DNA of 64,000 nucleotides from Terriglobus roseus (GCF_900105625.1 NZ_FNSD01000001.1:4402001-4466000), one strand, 5' to 3'; positions 18,235 to 28,119 are shown, counted from the first letter of the stretch. The notes: generated by a model from the sequence alone, not told the origin. Numbers and translations: made by a program.

Positions 18235-19515
18235 ATGCCAAAACTAGTATCCAGTTCTTCAGAACTATCTGGCATAGGTACCAGCAAAGAGGATGATGCC
18301 CAGATCACCGGGAAGCAGCTCAATGAAGAAATTCGGCTGTTGGACAGCGGCGGTCTTCGCTGGCTGAGTCACATACCCACGCTTGAAGCCCACTTCGAGA
18401 CAACGACAGCGGCGCAACGCTCTCGGCGATTTTGGATGCTCGGCATCGTCTGCATCTTCGTGTTCAACTTCTTCCTGATCTCTGACTATCTCTTCTCTCC
18501 GGCGCACTTCCTTCATGCGTTCGTGGTCAGGGCCTGCATCGCAACGCCGCCGACGATACTCGCGGTCGTCTTCTTACGCCGCGGCGTCAGCAAGGCGGTA
18601 CGCGAGGGCATGGCCATTATGGTCTGTGCCATCTTTGCGTTGTGCAGCCTGGATCTTTATTTCAATGTCAGCCCGGTGGTCTCGACCTATGCCATGACTT
18701 CGATGGCGATCCTGGTGCTCTTCACCAACATCGGCATTCGCGTTCGTTTGCCGTACGCGATTTTTGCAGCGGTGATGTGCCTTCTGTTTGGCATCGTCTA
18801 CCTGCTGACAGACTCCACGCTGAAGAACCCGGAGAAGTTTCAAAGCTTCTCGATCCTGCTGGCAGCCGCGGTGCTTTCCCTGGTGTCCAACTACACCGCC
18901 GAACGGGGAGAGCGGCTCAACTTCCTCCATCGGATTCGAATCGAAGCGAACTTTGGAGCGTTGGTCGATGCGAACGATCAGCTGCTGATTCTTTCGCGGG
19001 AAGACAAACTTACCGGGATGGCGAATCGCGGTCACTTTGACGAGACCTACAAGCGCGCCTGGGCCGAATGCGCTCAGAGGGGAGCAGGTCTTTCGATCAT
19101 CATGATCGACATCGACAACTTCAAATCCATGAACGACCGCTACGGCCACCCGTATGGAGACCTGGTTATCCAGCGCGTGGCGCTGCTGCTGAAGCAGTCT
19201 TTGCGCAATGAGAATGACTTTGTGGCGCGCTACGGTGGCGAGGAATTCGTAGTGATGCTGCCCAACGCTGCCGAGAGAGTTGCACTCCACGTCGCGCAAC
19301 GAATCCGGTTGCTGGTGGAGGTCGCAGGCAGTCCCCCGGTTTCGCTGTCAGTCCCAAGTGAAGGCGGTTGGGGAACCGTCAGTTGCGGTGTGTCAACGGC
19401 CTGGCCGCGTCACGGCATGAATCGTAACGATCTGATTGCGCGCGCCGACCTGGCACTCTATCGAGCCAAAGCCGACGGACGGAATCGCGTCTCTGTCGAT
19501 GAGCAGGCAGCTTAG
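18235..19515 (+). CDS. Membrane diguanylate cyclase (GGDEF)
   Basis: The 426-residue protein has a soluble N-terminus of about 60 residues, then about six hydrophobic spans (residues 65-225) forming a MASE-like sensory membrane domain, a short helix, and a C-terminal GGDEF domain. The catalytic loop reads YGGEEFVVMLP and the metal-binding segment IIMIDIDNFKSMNDRYGH is intact, so cyclic di-GMP synthesis from two GTP is expected. The inhibitory RxxD I-site is not in place: the residues five before the loop read NEND. Feedback inhibition may therefore be weak. The gene is convergent with ribA. Confidence 0.92.
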   Translation: MPKLVSSSSELSGIGTSKEDDAQITGKQLNEEIRLLDSGGLRWLSHIPTLEAHFETTTAAQRSRRFWMLGIVCIFVFNFFLISDYLFSPAHFLHAFVVRACIATPPTILAVVFLRRGVSKAVREGMAIMVCAIFALCSLDLYFNVSPVVSTYAMTSMAILVLFTNIGIRVRLPYAIFAAVMCLLFGIVYLLTDSTLKNPEKFQSFSILLAAAVLSLVSNYTAERGERLNFLHRIRIEANFGALVDANDQLLILSREDKLTGMANRGHFDETYKRAWAECAQRGAGLSIIMIDIDNFKSMNDRYGHPYGDLVIQRVALLLKQSLRNENDFVARYGGEEFVVMLPNAAERVALHVAQRIRLLVEVAGSPPVSLSVPSEGGWGTVSCGVSTAWPRHGMNRNDLIARADLALYRAKADGRNRVSVDEQAA

Positions 19516-19532
19516 AGGGGGAGGGGCGAAGA

Positions 19533-20183
19533 CTAGAGCAGTGAGCCGATCAGGTGGCCCATCTTGTCCCGCTTCACTTCCAGATACTTCTGGCTGGTTA
19601 GTTCCGCGGCGACTTCTGCACTGATCCGTTCCACGACTCGAATGCCGGCATTTTCCATGGCCTGCACCTTCTCCGGGTTGTTCGTGATCAGGCGGACGGC
19701 CTTGACGCCCAGCTGCTTGAGGATCTCCGCAGGCAGGGTGAAGTCGCGATGGTCGGAACGATAACCCAGATCTTCATTGGCCTGGATCGTGTCCCGGCCC
19801 TGGTCCTGCAGTTCGTAGGCGCGCAGCTTTGCCATCAGGCCGATACCGCGGCCTTCCTGCGCCTCGTAGATCAGGATGCCGGCGCCATGTGCCGTGATCG
19901 TGTCCAGCGCCAGTTCGAGTTGCTGGCGGCAGTCACAGCGCAACGAATGAAACACATCGCCCGTAAGGCACTGCGAATGGACGCGAACAATCGGTGTCTT
20001 GCCGTTGCAGTCACCGTCGCTGCAATTCCCGAAGACTAGAGCGACAGCTTCTTCGACCGTCTTGCCCATGGGACCGGGCGTAGCACCCGGAGGCAGGTGG
20101 CCTTCGAAGCCAAGAATGCGGAAACTGCCCCAGCGCGTGGGCAGATCGGCTTCGGCAATTTTTTCAACCCGGCTGTAGAGCAT
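19533..20183 (-). CDS. ribA: GTP cyclohydrolase II
   Basis: RibA opens GTP to the diaminopyrimidine that starts riboflavin synthesis. The 216-residue product is the stand-alone RibA form, without the RibB domain. The zinc cysteines are Cys72, Cys83 and Cys85 in CLTGDVFHSLRCDC, followed by the GTP-binding segment IYEAQEGRGIGLMAKL and the later RLITNNPEK. No FMN riboswitch is apparent upstream. Only 17 bp separate its stop from that of the diguanylate cyclase gene. Confidence 0.95.
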   Translation of the reverse strand: MLYSRVEKIAEADLPTRWGSFRILGFEGHLPPGATPGPMGKTVEEAVALVFGNCSDGDCNGKTPIVRVHSQCLTGDVFHSLRCDCRQQLELALDTITAHGAGILIYEAQEGRGIGLMAKLRAYELQDQGRDTIQANEDLGYRSDHRDFTLPAEILKQLGVKAVRLITNNPEKVQAMENAGIRVVERISAEVAAELTSQKYLEVKRDKMGHLIGSLL

Positions 20184-20284
20184 AACGTCATTCTATAGAT
20201 GCAGGGCGAACCGGACGGATGCAGACGCAGCGTCTTGGAGCAACGGGGCGGCGCGGAGGCGACCGGTCGACGTAGAGTAGAACC

Positions 20285-21628
20285 GTGAACCCAATCGAAC
20301 CCAAGCTGGTTCTTATCTCGTTGTTGGTCCAGTTGGGCGTCGCGGCGGCGGTATCCAGTTCGCTGGCGCGGTCCACGTTGTTCCGCAGGCTATTGCTGAG
20401 GCCCGAGCGCTCCCCGATGGACCGGTTGAAGATGGTTGCGCTGATCTGCGCTCCACTGATGCTCGGCGTCTGGATCCGCGGGGTTGTGCCGAACTTTCTC
20501 GCTGCCGATATCTCGCTGGCAACGGTGATATTGCTGGGCACCATCGTGGGCACGCCTGCGGCATCCATGGGGGCAGTTCTCCTCTCGCTTCCAGCGCTGC
20601 TCCATCGCGAGTACCTCTCACTCCCCGTAAACCTGATTGCGGCCGCAGTGGCGGGAGCGTTCTACCGTTTCGTGGATGTTGAAGCTGTCTGGTCGTTTTC
20701 ACCGATGATCGACCTGAGCCTCTATCGCTGGGTCCGCCGCAACCTGCGCCGCCCTCACCTGGACCGGCAGGTCCTCCTGCTGGTGATCATCGCCCTGCTG
20801 CAACTGGGTGCCAGCGAAGTTGCAGAGTTCTATCCGCGCCGCTACTTCAGCCTGCGGTCTGACCTTTGGCTGTTGCAGCTTGCCATCTGCGCCGCTACTC
20901 CGGTGCTGGTGGGTATCCCACTGAAGATCTGGAATGCGATACGCATTGAGGACAAGCTGGAGCAGCAGGCGCGCCTGCTGCTGGAGGCTCGGCTGGACGC
21001 TCTGCAGCGCCAGATCAATCCACACTTTCTGTTCAACACGCTGAACTCCATTGGATCGCTTATACGGGTCGAGCCGGACATGGCGCGCGAGATGGTCAAC
21101 CGACTGGCCAACATCCTGCGCATCTTGCTCCGGACGCGCGAAGCGTTTGTGCCTTTCCGTGACGAGCTTGCATTCACGGACGATTACCTGGGCATTGAAG
21201 TGGTTCGCTTTGGAGAAAAGCTGCGCGTTGTGAAGGAAATTGCGCCGGAGACGCTGGACCTGGTCGTGCCCAGCATGCTGCTGCAGCCGCTGATCGAGAA
21301 CAGCATCAAGCATGGTCTGGAGCCGCGCATCAGCGGTGGTACGGTGACGCTGCGGAGTCGCGTGCGTGGCCAACGACTGCTGCTTGAGGTGGAAGACGAT
21401 GGAGTCGGCGTCGCGCCGGAACGACCGCTGAACAGCGCAAGCGGTCTGGTGCGGCCAGGGACCGGCATCGGCATGAAGAACGTGCGGGAGCGTATGGAAG
21501 TGCTCTACGGCCCCGACGCTGTGATGGAGATGGAGAGCCGGCCGGGTCGGGGCACACGCATCACGCTGGAGATGCCGATCGTCGATAGCACCGAGCTGGC
21601 CGGTGGCCGGGGCGATTCCCGGCGCTAG
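20285..21628 (+). CDS. LytS/YehU-type sensor histidine kinase
   Basis: The GTG start gives 447 residues. The first 220 hold about six hydrophobic spans. A linker helix leads into the His_kinase domain with the phospho-acceptor sequence LQRQINPHFLFNTLNSIGSL. A HATPase_c domain follows: N-box LLQPLIENSIKHGLEP, G1 VEDDGVGVAP, G2 GTGIGMKNVRERM. Kinases of this family normally pair with LytTR response regulators, but none is adjacent; the next gene is convergent and overlaps its stop by four bases. Signal and partner are unknown. Confidence 0.9.
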   Translation: MNPIEPKLVLISLLVQLGVAAAVSSSLARSTLFRRLLLRPERSPMDRLKMVALICAPLMLGVWIRGVVPNFLAADISLATVILLGTIVGTPAASMGAVLLSLPALLHREYLSLPVNLIAAAVAGAFYRFVDVEAVWSFSPMIDLSLYRWVRRNLRRPHLDRQVLLLVIIALLQLGASEVAEFYPRRYFSLRSDLWLLQLAICAATPVLVGIPLKIWNAIRIEDKLEQQARLLLEARLDALQRQINPHFLFNTLNSIGSLIRVEPDMAREMVNRLANILRILLRTREAFVPFRDELAFTDDYLGIEVVRFGEKLRVVKEIAPETLDLVVPSMLLQPLIENSIKHGLEPRISGGTVTLRSRVRGQRLLLEVEDDGVGVAPERPLNSASGLVRPGTGIGMKNVRERMEVLYGPDAVMEMESRPGRGTRITLEMPIVDSTELAGGRGDSRR

Positions 21629-22482
21629 AGGTCTGCGAAGCTGATCAGTGCAATGCGGCCATCGCGAACTGCCTTTGGGATCAGTTGAAGAAGGGCCTCC
21701 CGCTCCGTGTCGCGTGTCGCTCGCAGACGTGTCTTCACCTGATCCAGATCCCGATCGTTGTAGCCCGGGTGGCAGACCAGCTCCCACGTGCCCGGCGTTG
21801 CCGCGGTGAGCAGGCGCTCTAACGTCTCCGCATCCAGGTTCCCCGTAGCGGAGACGCCGATCGAGCCGTCCGTCGTTTTCAGGCCGGCAGCCCGGCGCAG
21901 TTTGTGAAACCTCTCCGAGAACCTCCGCAACGCAGCGACCTCCATCTTGCGCAGGAGCGCTCCACGGGTAAGGTTGGCCGACCATGCCTGCTCGAACGGA
22001 TTGCGGATGGCCCGCACGTCGCAACGCAGGGCTGCACGGATCAAAGGTCGCGCGACGTGCGGAAACAGGTGCGTGTGCTTGTGCGTGTCCACGTGAGTGA
22101 CCACGACGCCGGCAGACTGAAGTCGGGAGATCTGCGCGACCGCCTCAATCTCAATCTCTTTCTCGGTGATCCGACCCATCTGCAGATCGGCAACAAACCG
22201 GACAAGGGAAGTCTGCAGCTTGCCGTTTTTATTTACGAGCGATGGGACCTGGGCTGCGGGGGAAACGGGGGATCCATCTACCAGAACGACATGGCAGCCA
22301 GTCGCAGGCGCGCCCCCGGCGATGGCGTCTTGGAACGCCGATCCGTTCGCCATCAGCGTCGTCGATGACAACGCACCCGCGGCGGCAAGCTCTGTGACCG
22401 CCCGGTTAACTCCGGCGGTCAGACCTGCGTCGTCAGCGTTCACAATCAGGCGGATCGCAGGTGTCGGTGTCAGAGGAGGCAT
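21625..22482 (-). CDS. YdjC/ChbG/HpnK family carbohydrate deacetylase
   Basis: The 285-residue protein has the family opening LIVNADDAGLTAGVNRAV (metal-binding Asp-Asp) and THVDTHKHTHLFPHV with the metal-binding histidines, plus a later WELVCHPGYND. The family includes chitooligosaccharide monodeacetylase ChbG and hopanoid-associated HpnK. Without neighbouring hopanoid or chitobiose genes I do not choose between them. The next gene upstream is a divergent exopolysaccharide-type sugar transferase, so a polysaccharide substrate is also possible. Confidence 0.85.
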   Translation of the reverse strand: MPPLTPTPAIRLIVNADDAGLTAGVNRAVTELAAAGALSSTTLMANGSAFQDAIAGGAPATGCHVVLVDGSPVSPAAQVPSLVNKNGKLQTSLVRFVADLQMGRITEKEIEIEAVAQISRLQSAGVVVTHVDTHKHTHLFPHVARPLIRAALRCDVRAIRNPFEQAWSANLTRGALLRKMEVAALRRFSERFHKLRRAAGLKTTDGSIGVSATGNLDAETLERLLTAATPGTWELVCHPGYNDRDLDQVKTRLRATRDTEREALLQLIPKAVRDGRIALISFADL

Positions 22483-22825
22483 CTTGCGAAGTCTAAATGC
22501 GCGCGCCGAATCGCACCGGCCCGAAGTGTGAACGGTCGCATAGGCCTACCGACCGTCGGCTCGGTCCGCTGCACACTGCCCAAACGCGAGCGCCATTTTC
22601 GGCAACTTTTTCCCACTGTTGGCGCATTTTGCGACATTTGATTGCATAAACAACATCTTTTAGCTCCTCCACTGGGTTATTCTCGGTTCAAGCAGCCAGT
22701 AAAAGGCAGTCATCCCAGAACTTTCTGGCGGTGCTGCAGGCCGAACTCCCTCAACGTAACCACGCGCAACGCCATGAAGCAGCCGGTCCTACGGGACGGT
22801 GAGCACGCGGCAAAAAAGGGTTGTG
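22483..22825. other. Divergent intergenic region, probable promoters
   Basis: This 343-bp gap separates the divergent deacetylase and sugar-transferase genes and must hold promoters for both. I see no gene. An inverted repeat ACGGTCG (22532-22538) with CGACCGT (22550-22556) could be a regulator site. The stretch at 22600-22690 is AT-richer than its surroundings and is the likeliest promoter zone for the transferase. No riboswitch-like fold was recognised. Confidence 0.5.
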
Positions 22826-24340
22826 ATGCCACCAGCACGAGATTACCCCCACGAGGGTGTCATGAGCGGCCGACCGGCGATGCGGTCGCCGATGCGCACT
22901 GGCTCGGTCGCGCAGGGCGTTCTGGAGCGGCCAAGCATCACAAGCGCGGCCTGGGCTGTTTTGGATGTCGTAACGACCCTTGTCGCCTGCATGATCGCCA
23001 CGCGCTTCCGGCTGGATGTAGCGGATCCCGGTAGCGCAATGAGTAGCGAAGGTCTGCTAAGCGGCCTCTGGAGCACATTCGGGGCTTACATGGCCTGGTT
23101 TGCCGTGTGCCTGGTCTTTTTCACACGCTCCTATGGCCTCTACGGCCCAATTCAAAATCGCAGCGGACTCAATGAGCAGCGCATGACTCTGCAGGCAGTT
23201 CTCGTCTCTGGTCTGATTCTTTGCGGCACTATCTATCTTTCGCGCGGCGAGGCCGCCTCACGCATTGTTGTCGTGCTCTCCGTGCTCCTGACCGGGGCCA
23301 TGCTCTGCGCGCGCCGAGCCCTATGGCGCTCCATGGTCTACACGCGCTATCGCGAGGGCGTGGATACGCGCAATGTACTCATCATTGGCGCGGGTCGCGT
23401 GGCGCACGCTCTGCGCAATCACCTGGAGTCCCTTCGCCACCTGGGTTTCCGCTTTCGTGGTTTCATCTCGCTGACGGAGCAGGAGGCAGAGAGCGGCGAT
23501 GCTGACATTATCGGTGACGTAAAAAACTGCCTGGCGCTTGCGCGGGCGCTCTTCGTCGATGAGATCTTCTTCTCGGTACCGGCCGACAAGAGGATGGTGA
23601 TCGCGCTGGTGAACGAGGCCCGTGAGCTGGGCATCGATGTGCGCGTCGTGCCGGATCTCTACGACGGCCTGGCCTGGAATGCGCCGGTGGAGTACATCGG
23701 CCAGTTTCCGACCATCCCACTCCATCGCAGGGATTTCCCGATTGGCTCCTTCATGGTGAAGCGCATGATGGACATTACCCTGTCGGCGCTGGCGCTGCTG
23801 GCACTGAGCCCGGTCCTGCTTGCGATTTCGATCGCCGTACGGTTCAACTCCACCGGTCCCATCTTCTATAAGGCGCGGCGAATCGGCCGCAAGGGACGAA
23901 CCTTTAACTGCATGAAATTCCGCACCATGGTCCAGAACGCGGACGATCTGAAGGCGCAACTGGAACACATGAACGAGCGGGACGGCATCCTCTTCAAGGT
24001 GACGAACGATCCGCGCATCACACGCGTGGGCCGTGTTCTTCGCAAATACTCGCTCGATGAAATTCCGCAGTTCTTCAACGTTCTGCGGGGTGACATGAGC
24101 CTCGTTGGACCACGTCCGCCGATCGCCTCCGAGGTGGAGCGGTATGACCTCGCCCATCTGCGTCGCCTGGATGTCCTGCCCGGAATCACCGGTCTGTGGC
24201 AGGTGGAAGCGCGGCAGGACCCATCGTTCGACAGCTACATCTCGCTCGATACGGCCTACGTCGAAAACTGGAATCTATGGCTCGATCTGAAGATCCTGGT
24301 CCGCACCGTCAGTGTCGTGCTGGGCGGGACGGGCACTTAG
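22826..24340 (+). CDS. Polyprenyl-phosphate sugar-1-phosphate transferase (WbaP/WcaJ type)
   Basis: The enzyme transfers a sugar-1-phosphate to undecaprenyl phosphate, the first membrane step of exopolysaccharide or O-unit assembly. About 504 residues: four N-terminal hydrophobic spans, a nucleotide-binding-like central domain (NVLIIGAGRVAHALRNHLES) and a fifth span entering the catalytic bacterial sugar transferase domain (VKRMMDITLSALALLALSP, RTMVQNAD, DEIPQFFNVLRGDMSLVGPR). I start at ATG 22826 because AAAAAAGGG ends five bases upstream; GTG 22799 and ATG 22862 are alternatives. No other polysaccharide genes follow, so it may act with a distant cluster. Confidence 0.9.
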   Translation: MPPARDYPHEGVMSGRPAMRSPMRTGSVAQGVLERPSITSAAWAVLDVVTTLVACMIATRFRLDVADPGSAMSSEGLLSGLWSTFGAYMAWFAVCLVFFTRSYGLYGPIQNRSGLNEQRMTLQAVLVSGLILCGTIYLSRGEAASRIVVVLSVLLTGAMLCARRALWRSMVYTRYREGVDTRNVLIIGAGRVAHALRNHLESLRHLGFRFRGFISLTEQEAESGDADIIGDVKNCLALARALFVDEIFFSVPADKRMVIALVNEARELGIDVRVVPDLYDGLAWNAPVEYIGQFPTIPLHRRDFPIGSFMVKRMMDITLSALALLALSPVLLAISIAVRFNSTGPIFYKARRIGRKGRTFNCMKFRTMVQNADDLKAQLEHMNERDGILFKVTNDPRITRVGRVLRKYSLDEIPQFFNVLRGDMSLVGPRPPIASEVERYDLAHLRRLDVLPGITGLWQVEARQDPSFDSYISLDTAYVENWNLWLDLKILVRTVSVVLGGTGT

Positions 24341-24397
24341 CGTGTAGCGAACTGACCTGCCACGAGCGCCACCTCACCCACTTAGTAGAATGATGTT

Positions 24398-26065
24398 GTG
24401 AAGATTGCTCTGGCGCAGCTGAATCCCACCGTTGGCGATTTCGCCCGGAACGTAGCAAAGATTCTGGCAACAGCAGAGCGCGCGGCAGCACTGGGCGCTG
24501 AGCTGGTCGTCTTTCCAGAACTTGCGGTTTCGGGCTACCCACCCCAGGATCTGATCGAAGACGATAACTTCCTTGATCGAGCAGAGGCGGCGCTTCAGCA
24601 GGTCGCAGCGGCAACGGCCAACGCCGGGATGCCAGCCATCCTGTGCGGCAACGTTCGGCGATCGGAAATTCGGCCCGGGAAGCGCGCCCGCAATGTTGCA
24701 GCGCTGTGTTTCGATGGCGCCGTGAAGTTTGTGCAGACGAAGATGCTGCTGCCGTTCTACGACGTCTTCGATGAGCAGCGTTACTTTCAGCCGGCCACAA
24801 CGCAATCTTTGTGTGCCTTCGGCGATGAAGTACTGGCGATCACGATCTGCGAGGATGCATGGAACGATAAAGGCTTCTGGCCAGACCGCCTCTATGAGAA
24901 CGATCCTGTCGAACGCCTTATGAACTGCTCCCTGCCTGACGGACGCAAGCCGACGGTGATGTTGAACCTGTCCGCGTCGCCCTATTGGGAAGGGAAGCAG
25001 TCAGTGCGGCGCCGCATGATTGGCGCGGTCGCCAGGCGCCATGGAGTACCCGCTGCCATGGTGGGACAGGTCGGTGGCAACGATAGCCTGATCTTCGATG
25101 GTGCTTCGTTCGCCGTGGATGACCAGGGCGAGACCGTCCTCGCGGCAAAGAGTTTCGAGGAGGACCTCGTGCTCTTTGATACCAGGAACCTGTCTGCAGG
25201 CACGGCTCCCGCGCTGCCGCAGGATGGCGTCGAAGCAGCCTGGAATGCACTCGTTCTGGGTGTTCGTGACTACGTTCGCAAGTGCGGCTTCAGCAAAGTG
25301 TTGCTGGGTCTCAGCGGCGGCATTGACTCGGCCGTGGTTGCCGCGATTGCCGTAGACGCACTGGGTGCGGAGAACGTGCTCGGCATCGGTATGCCCAGCG
25401 AATTCTCGTCGACCGGATCGGTTGAAGACGCGCGCGCCCTCGCGACGAATCTTGGTATCCGATTTGAAGTGATCGCCATTCGCGAAACCGTCGACATGAT
25501 GGCCCGCGCGCTGCAGCCACTCTTCGCGGGCACTCCTTTCGGCCTTGCCGAAGAAAACATGCAGGCGCGGATCCGCGGGACATTGCTCATGAGTGTATCC
25601 AACAAGTTCGGTCACCTGGTGCTGACCACGGGCAACAAGAGCGAGATGTCGGTGGGATACTGCACGCTCTACGGCGATATGGTCGGCGCGCTTGCCGTGA
25701 TTGGCGACGTCTGGAAGACGCGGGTCTACGAACTGGCGCGGTACGCGAACCGTGAGCGCGAAGTGATCCCGCAGGACACCATCACGAAGCCACCGAGCGC
25801 GGAGTTAAGGCCTGATCAGAAGGACACCGATTCGCTGCCGCCCTATGAGGTGCTCGACCCGATCCTGCAGGCTTATGTGGAGCGCTACGAGTCGGCGGAG
25901 CAAATTGCAGAGTCACTCGGAGTAGATCTCGAACGTGTCGACCACTTGCTCCGGTTGGTGGAACGCAGCGAATACAAGCGCCAGCAGGCTGCACCGGTGC
26001 TGAAGGTGACGGCAAAGAGCTTTGGAACGGGGCGTCGATTCCCGTTGGCGGCCCGAGCGCGTTAG
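24398..26065 (+). CDS. nadE: Glutamine-dependent NAD+ synthetase
   Basis: NadE amidates nicotinic acid adenine dinucleotide to NAD+, the last step of NAD synthesis. The GTG start gives 555 residues, the length of the two-domain form. The N-terminal nitrilase-like glutaminase shows the triad Glu41 (FPELAVSGYPPQD), Lys115 (KMLLPFYDVFDEQRYF) and Cys151 (ITICEDAWND). The C-terminal synthetase shows the PP-loop LLGLSGGIDSAVVAAIA and TTGNKSEMSVGYCTLYGDM. nadA and nadC occur 5 kb downstream in the window. Confidence 0.95.
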   Translation: MKIALAQLNPTVGDFARNVAKILATAERAAALGAELVVFPELAVSGYPPQDLIEDDNFLDRAEAALQQVAAATANAGMPAILCGNVRRSEIRPGKRARNVAALCFDGAVKFVQTKMLLPFYDVFDEQRYFQPATTQSLCAFGDEVLAITICEDAWNDKGFWPDRLYENDPVERLMNCSLPDGRKPTVMLNLSASPYWEGKQSVRRRMIGAVARRHGVPAAMVGQVGGNDSLIFDGASFAVDDQGETVLAAKSFEEDLVLFDTRNLSAGTAPALPQDGVEAAWNALVLGVRDYVRKCGFSKVLLGLSGGIDSAVVAAIAVDALGAENVLGIGMPSEFSSTGSVEDARALATNLGIRFEVIAIRETVDMMARALQPLFAGTPFGLAEENMQARIRGTLLMSVSNKFGHLVLTTGNKSEMSVGYCTLYGDMVGALAVIGDVWKTRVYELARYANREREVIPQDTITKPPSAELRPDQKDTDSLPPYEVLDPILQAYVERYESAEQIAESLGVDLERVDHLLRLVERSEYKRQQAAPVLKVTAKSFGTGRRFPLAARAR

Positions 26066-26146
26066 CGCTGTTCCAAGATGTTTCCCGTTTCCCCTGGGCC
26101 GTGGGACGCCGTCTTGCTGTTCGCCTTCCACGTTGAATCGAAAAGC

Positions 26147-26878
26147 CTAGTTCGGCATGGGCGTGTCGACGTGGTCGATCACGAGCGTCGCTACGGTGCT
26201 GCGCTCACGCACCAGGCGCAATCCCAGTTCCCCTTCGAAGGCAGCTCTCATCACTGCCTTCGGGTCTGCATGGATGTCACTCGCTTCATCGACGTAGGGT
26301 CGAAAGTCGATGTCAAAGTCATATTTGCCTGAAAGATTCGTCTTGTCGACCAGAGGCGCGGCCAGCGGTTCCGACATGTAGGTCACGAAGTCCTGCATGC
26401 TGAAATTCCTCGCCACCATTCCCATCGAGGAGTTCTGGTGCCACGGTTCGCCGTCTTTCACGGCGGCAACTTTGAGCTTTTTCAATCCCTTCGGTGCGAT
26501 GGTGAGGCAGTAGGCATCCACCTGCTTTGTACCGGGATGCAACTTCAACGCAAATCGCTCGGCGAGCAATGAGCGGAGCATGACACGCATCTGTTCTGTC
26601 GTCGGCTCTCCCTCAACCTTGGCGATGATGTCGTAGTGCTGGTGGCCCAGGTCCTCCGGTCCGTCAATCTGTACACGCTGCACTTGATAGGCCCACTTAA
26701 TGGAAGTGAGCAGCGTAACGTCATGCATGCGCAGGGACCCGTGGGAGACCGTCACCTCCCCGTCGCGTTCAAATTCCACCGCACCGCTGCTCGGCTTGAC
26801 CGTGGCTACATCGAAGTTGGTCTGCGCGAAGGCACAGGAGGCGGCGAGCAGACCGGCGGCGAGGAGAGGAAGGTGCAT
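26147..26878 (-). CDS. TIGR03435 family secreted protein
   Basis: The 243-residue protein has a short signal peptide ending CAFAQ and opens the mature part with TNFDVATVKPSS, the usual start of TIGR03435 proteins. Other family features are LLTSIKWAYQVQRVQIDGP, LRSLLAERFALKLH, and the terminal ERSTVATLVIDHVDTPMPN. The family is expanded in Acidobacteria (Solibacter and relatives) and has no known function; it often sits beside sensor or protease genes. The gene is convergent with nadE and divergent from the DsbA-like gene. Confidence 0.9.
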   Translation of the reverse strand: MHLPLLAAGLLAASCAFAQTNFDVATVKPSSGAVEFERDGEVTVSHGSLRMHDVTLLTSIKWAYQVQRVQIDGPEDLGHQHYDIIAKVEGEPTTEQMRVMLRSLLAERFALKLHPGTKQVDAYCLTIAPKGLKKLKVAAVKDGEPWHQNSSMGMVARNFSMQDFVTYMSEPLAAPLVDKTNLSGKYDFDIDFRPYVDEASDIHADPKAVMRAAFEGELGLRLVRERSTVATLVIDHVDTPMPN

Positions 26879-26968
26879 GTGTAGGCCTTACGCAGGTAGC
26901 CCGCCCGGGGTTCCGCAGATTCTGGCTTTCGTATCCGAAACTCAACGTCACCCGTCTCAAGTGAGAAA

Positions 26969-27907
26969 ATGAAGACGATCATGCGAATTAAGTCTCTTTC
27001 CGCCTTTGCTGGTACGTTGGCGCTCCTTGCCGGCGCCGTGTCTTTCGCCCAGACGGCCGCGCCCAGCGCGGATCCGTTCCCGCCTGTGAATCCAAAATTC
27101 TTCGATGCGCCGTCGCCCACCGCTGCGGATGTCGACGCTTTCCTGAAGGCCATCTGGGGTTACGACACCAACCGTACGTGGCGCGTGGAGGCGGTGCAGA
27201 AGACAGCTGCGCCCGGCGTCAGCAAGGTGACCATCTTCGTCGCGGACAAGAGCCAGGGCAACAAGGTCGAGAGCGTGCGCTTTTTCGTCACGCCCGACGG
27301 CAAGTATGCCATTGCCGATACGGTCTTCCGCTTTGGCGCAAAGCCATTTGAAGACAATGCGAAGCTGCTGGAAGCTGAAGCGAACGGCCCTGCGGAGGGC
27401 TCCGCTTCGAAGAAGATTCTGCTTGTGGAATTCGCCGATCTGCAGTGCCCTCACTGCAAGGAAGCCGTGCCCACCATGGATCAGTTGCGCAAGGACTATC
27501 CGGACGCTCGCATTGTCTTTCAGAACTATCCTCTGACCCAGATTCATCCGTTCGCGTACAAGGCTGCGGCCATGGGCAACTGCGTTGCTGCCGCCAAGGG
27601 CGATGCTGCCTTCTTCGCTTACATCAAGGATGTCTTCGATCACCAGGAGTCGCTGACCGACCAACTCGCCGAGACGACCATGACCAATGCTGTGAAGGCC
27701 GCGGGCGCCGACCCGGCATCGGTCGCGACCTGTGCCGCATCGCCCGCAGCCAGGGCGAAACTGGATGGTCAGACGGCTCTTGCGGAGAAGATCGGCGTCG
27801 ACCAGACACCGATGATCGCAGTCAACGGTCACCTGATGCCGCTGGGCGGCGTACCCTACGAAACGCTGAAGCAGGTCATCGACTGGGACCTCAAGCAGGG
27901 GAAGTAG
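26969..27907 (+). CDS. Exported DsbA-like thioredoxin-fold protein
   Basis: The 312-residue protein has a signal peptide (cleavage near VSFAQ, residue 28). Residues about 50-130 are an extra N-terminal domain of unknown type. Residues about 148-310 form a DsbA/DSBA-like thioredoxin domain with the redox motif Cys160-Pro-His-Cys163 and cis-Pro in GVDQTPMIAVNGH. CPHC is the DsbA active-site sequence, so periplasmic disulfide oxidation or isomerisation is expected. The ATG at 26981 is an alternative start. No dsbB is adjacent. Confidence 0.85.
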   Translation: MKTIMRIKSLSAFAGTLALLAGAVSFAQTAAPSADPFPPVNPKFFDAPSPTAADVDAFLKAIWGYDTNRTWRVEAVQKTAAPGVSKVTIFVADKSQGNKVESVRFFVTPDGKYAIADTVFRFGAKPFEDNAKLLEAEANGPAEGSASKKILLVEFADLQCPHCKEAVPTMDQLRKDYPDARIVFQNYPLTQIHPFAYKAAAMGNCVAAAKGDAAFFAYIKDVFDHQESLTDQLAETTMTNAVKAAGADPASVATCAASPAARAKLDGQTALAEKIGVDQTPMIAVNGHLMPLGGVPYETLKQVIDWDLKQGK

Positions 27908-27938
27908 TTGACACGCGCGATACAATAAAGGAAGAAGC

Positions 27939-27974
27939 AAAGGGAGGGCCTACGGGCTCTCCCTTTCGCGTTTT
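27939..27974 (+). terminator. Rho-independent terminator
   Basis: AAAGGGAG (27939-27946) pairs with CTCCCTTT (27959-27966) around a partly paired loop, followed by CGCGTTTT. It ends the DsbA-like gene. Confidence 0.75.
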
Positions 27975-28119
27975 GGCGGCTAAGTGCTTTGTTCTCTAAT
28001 TTTTGCGTGTAAGTCTTTTCGAATCTAATTTTTGCCGTTTCGGGAAACGTCAAGTCCTTTGGAATGAAATTTTTACGGAAATTGCGGGGGGGGGGAGGAT
28101 CCGAACCGGTGCCGTGGCA

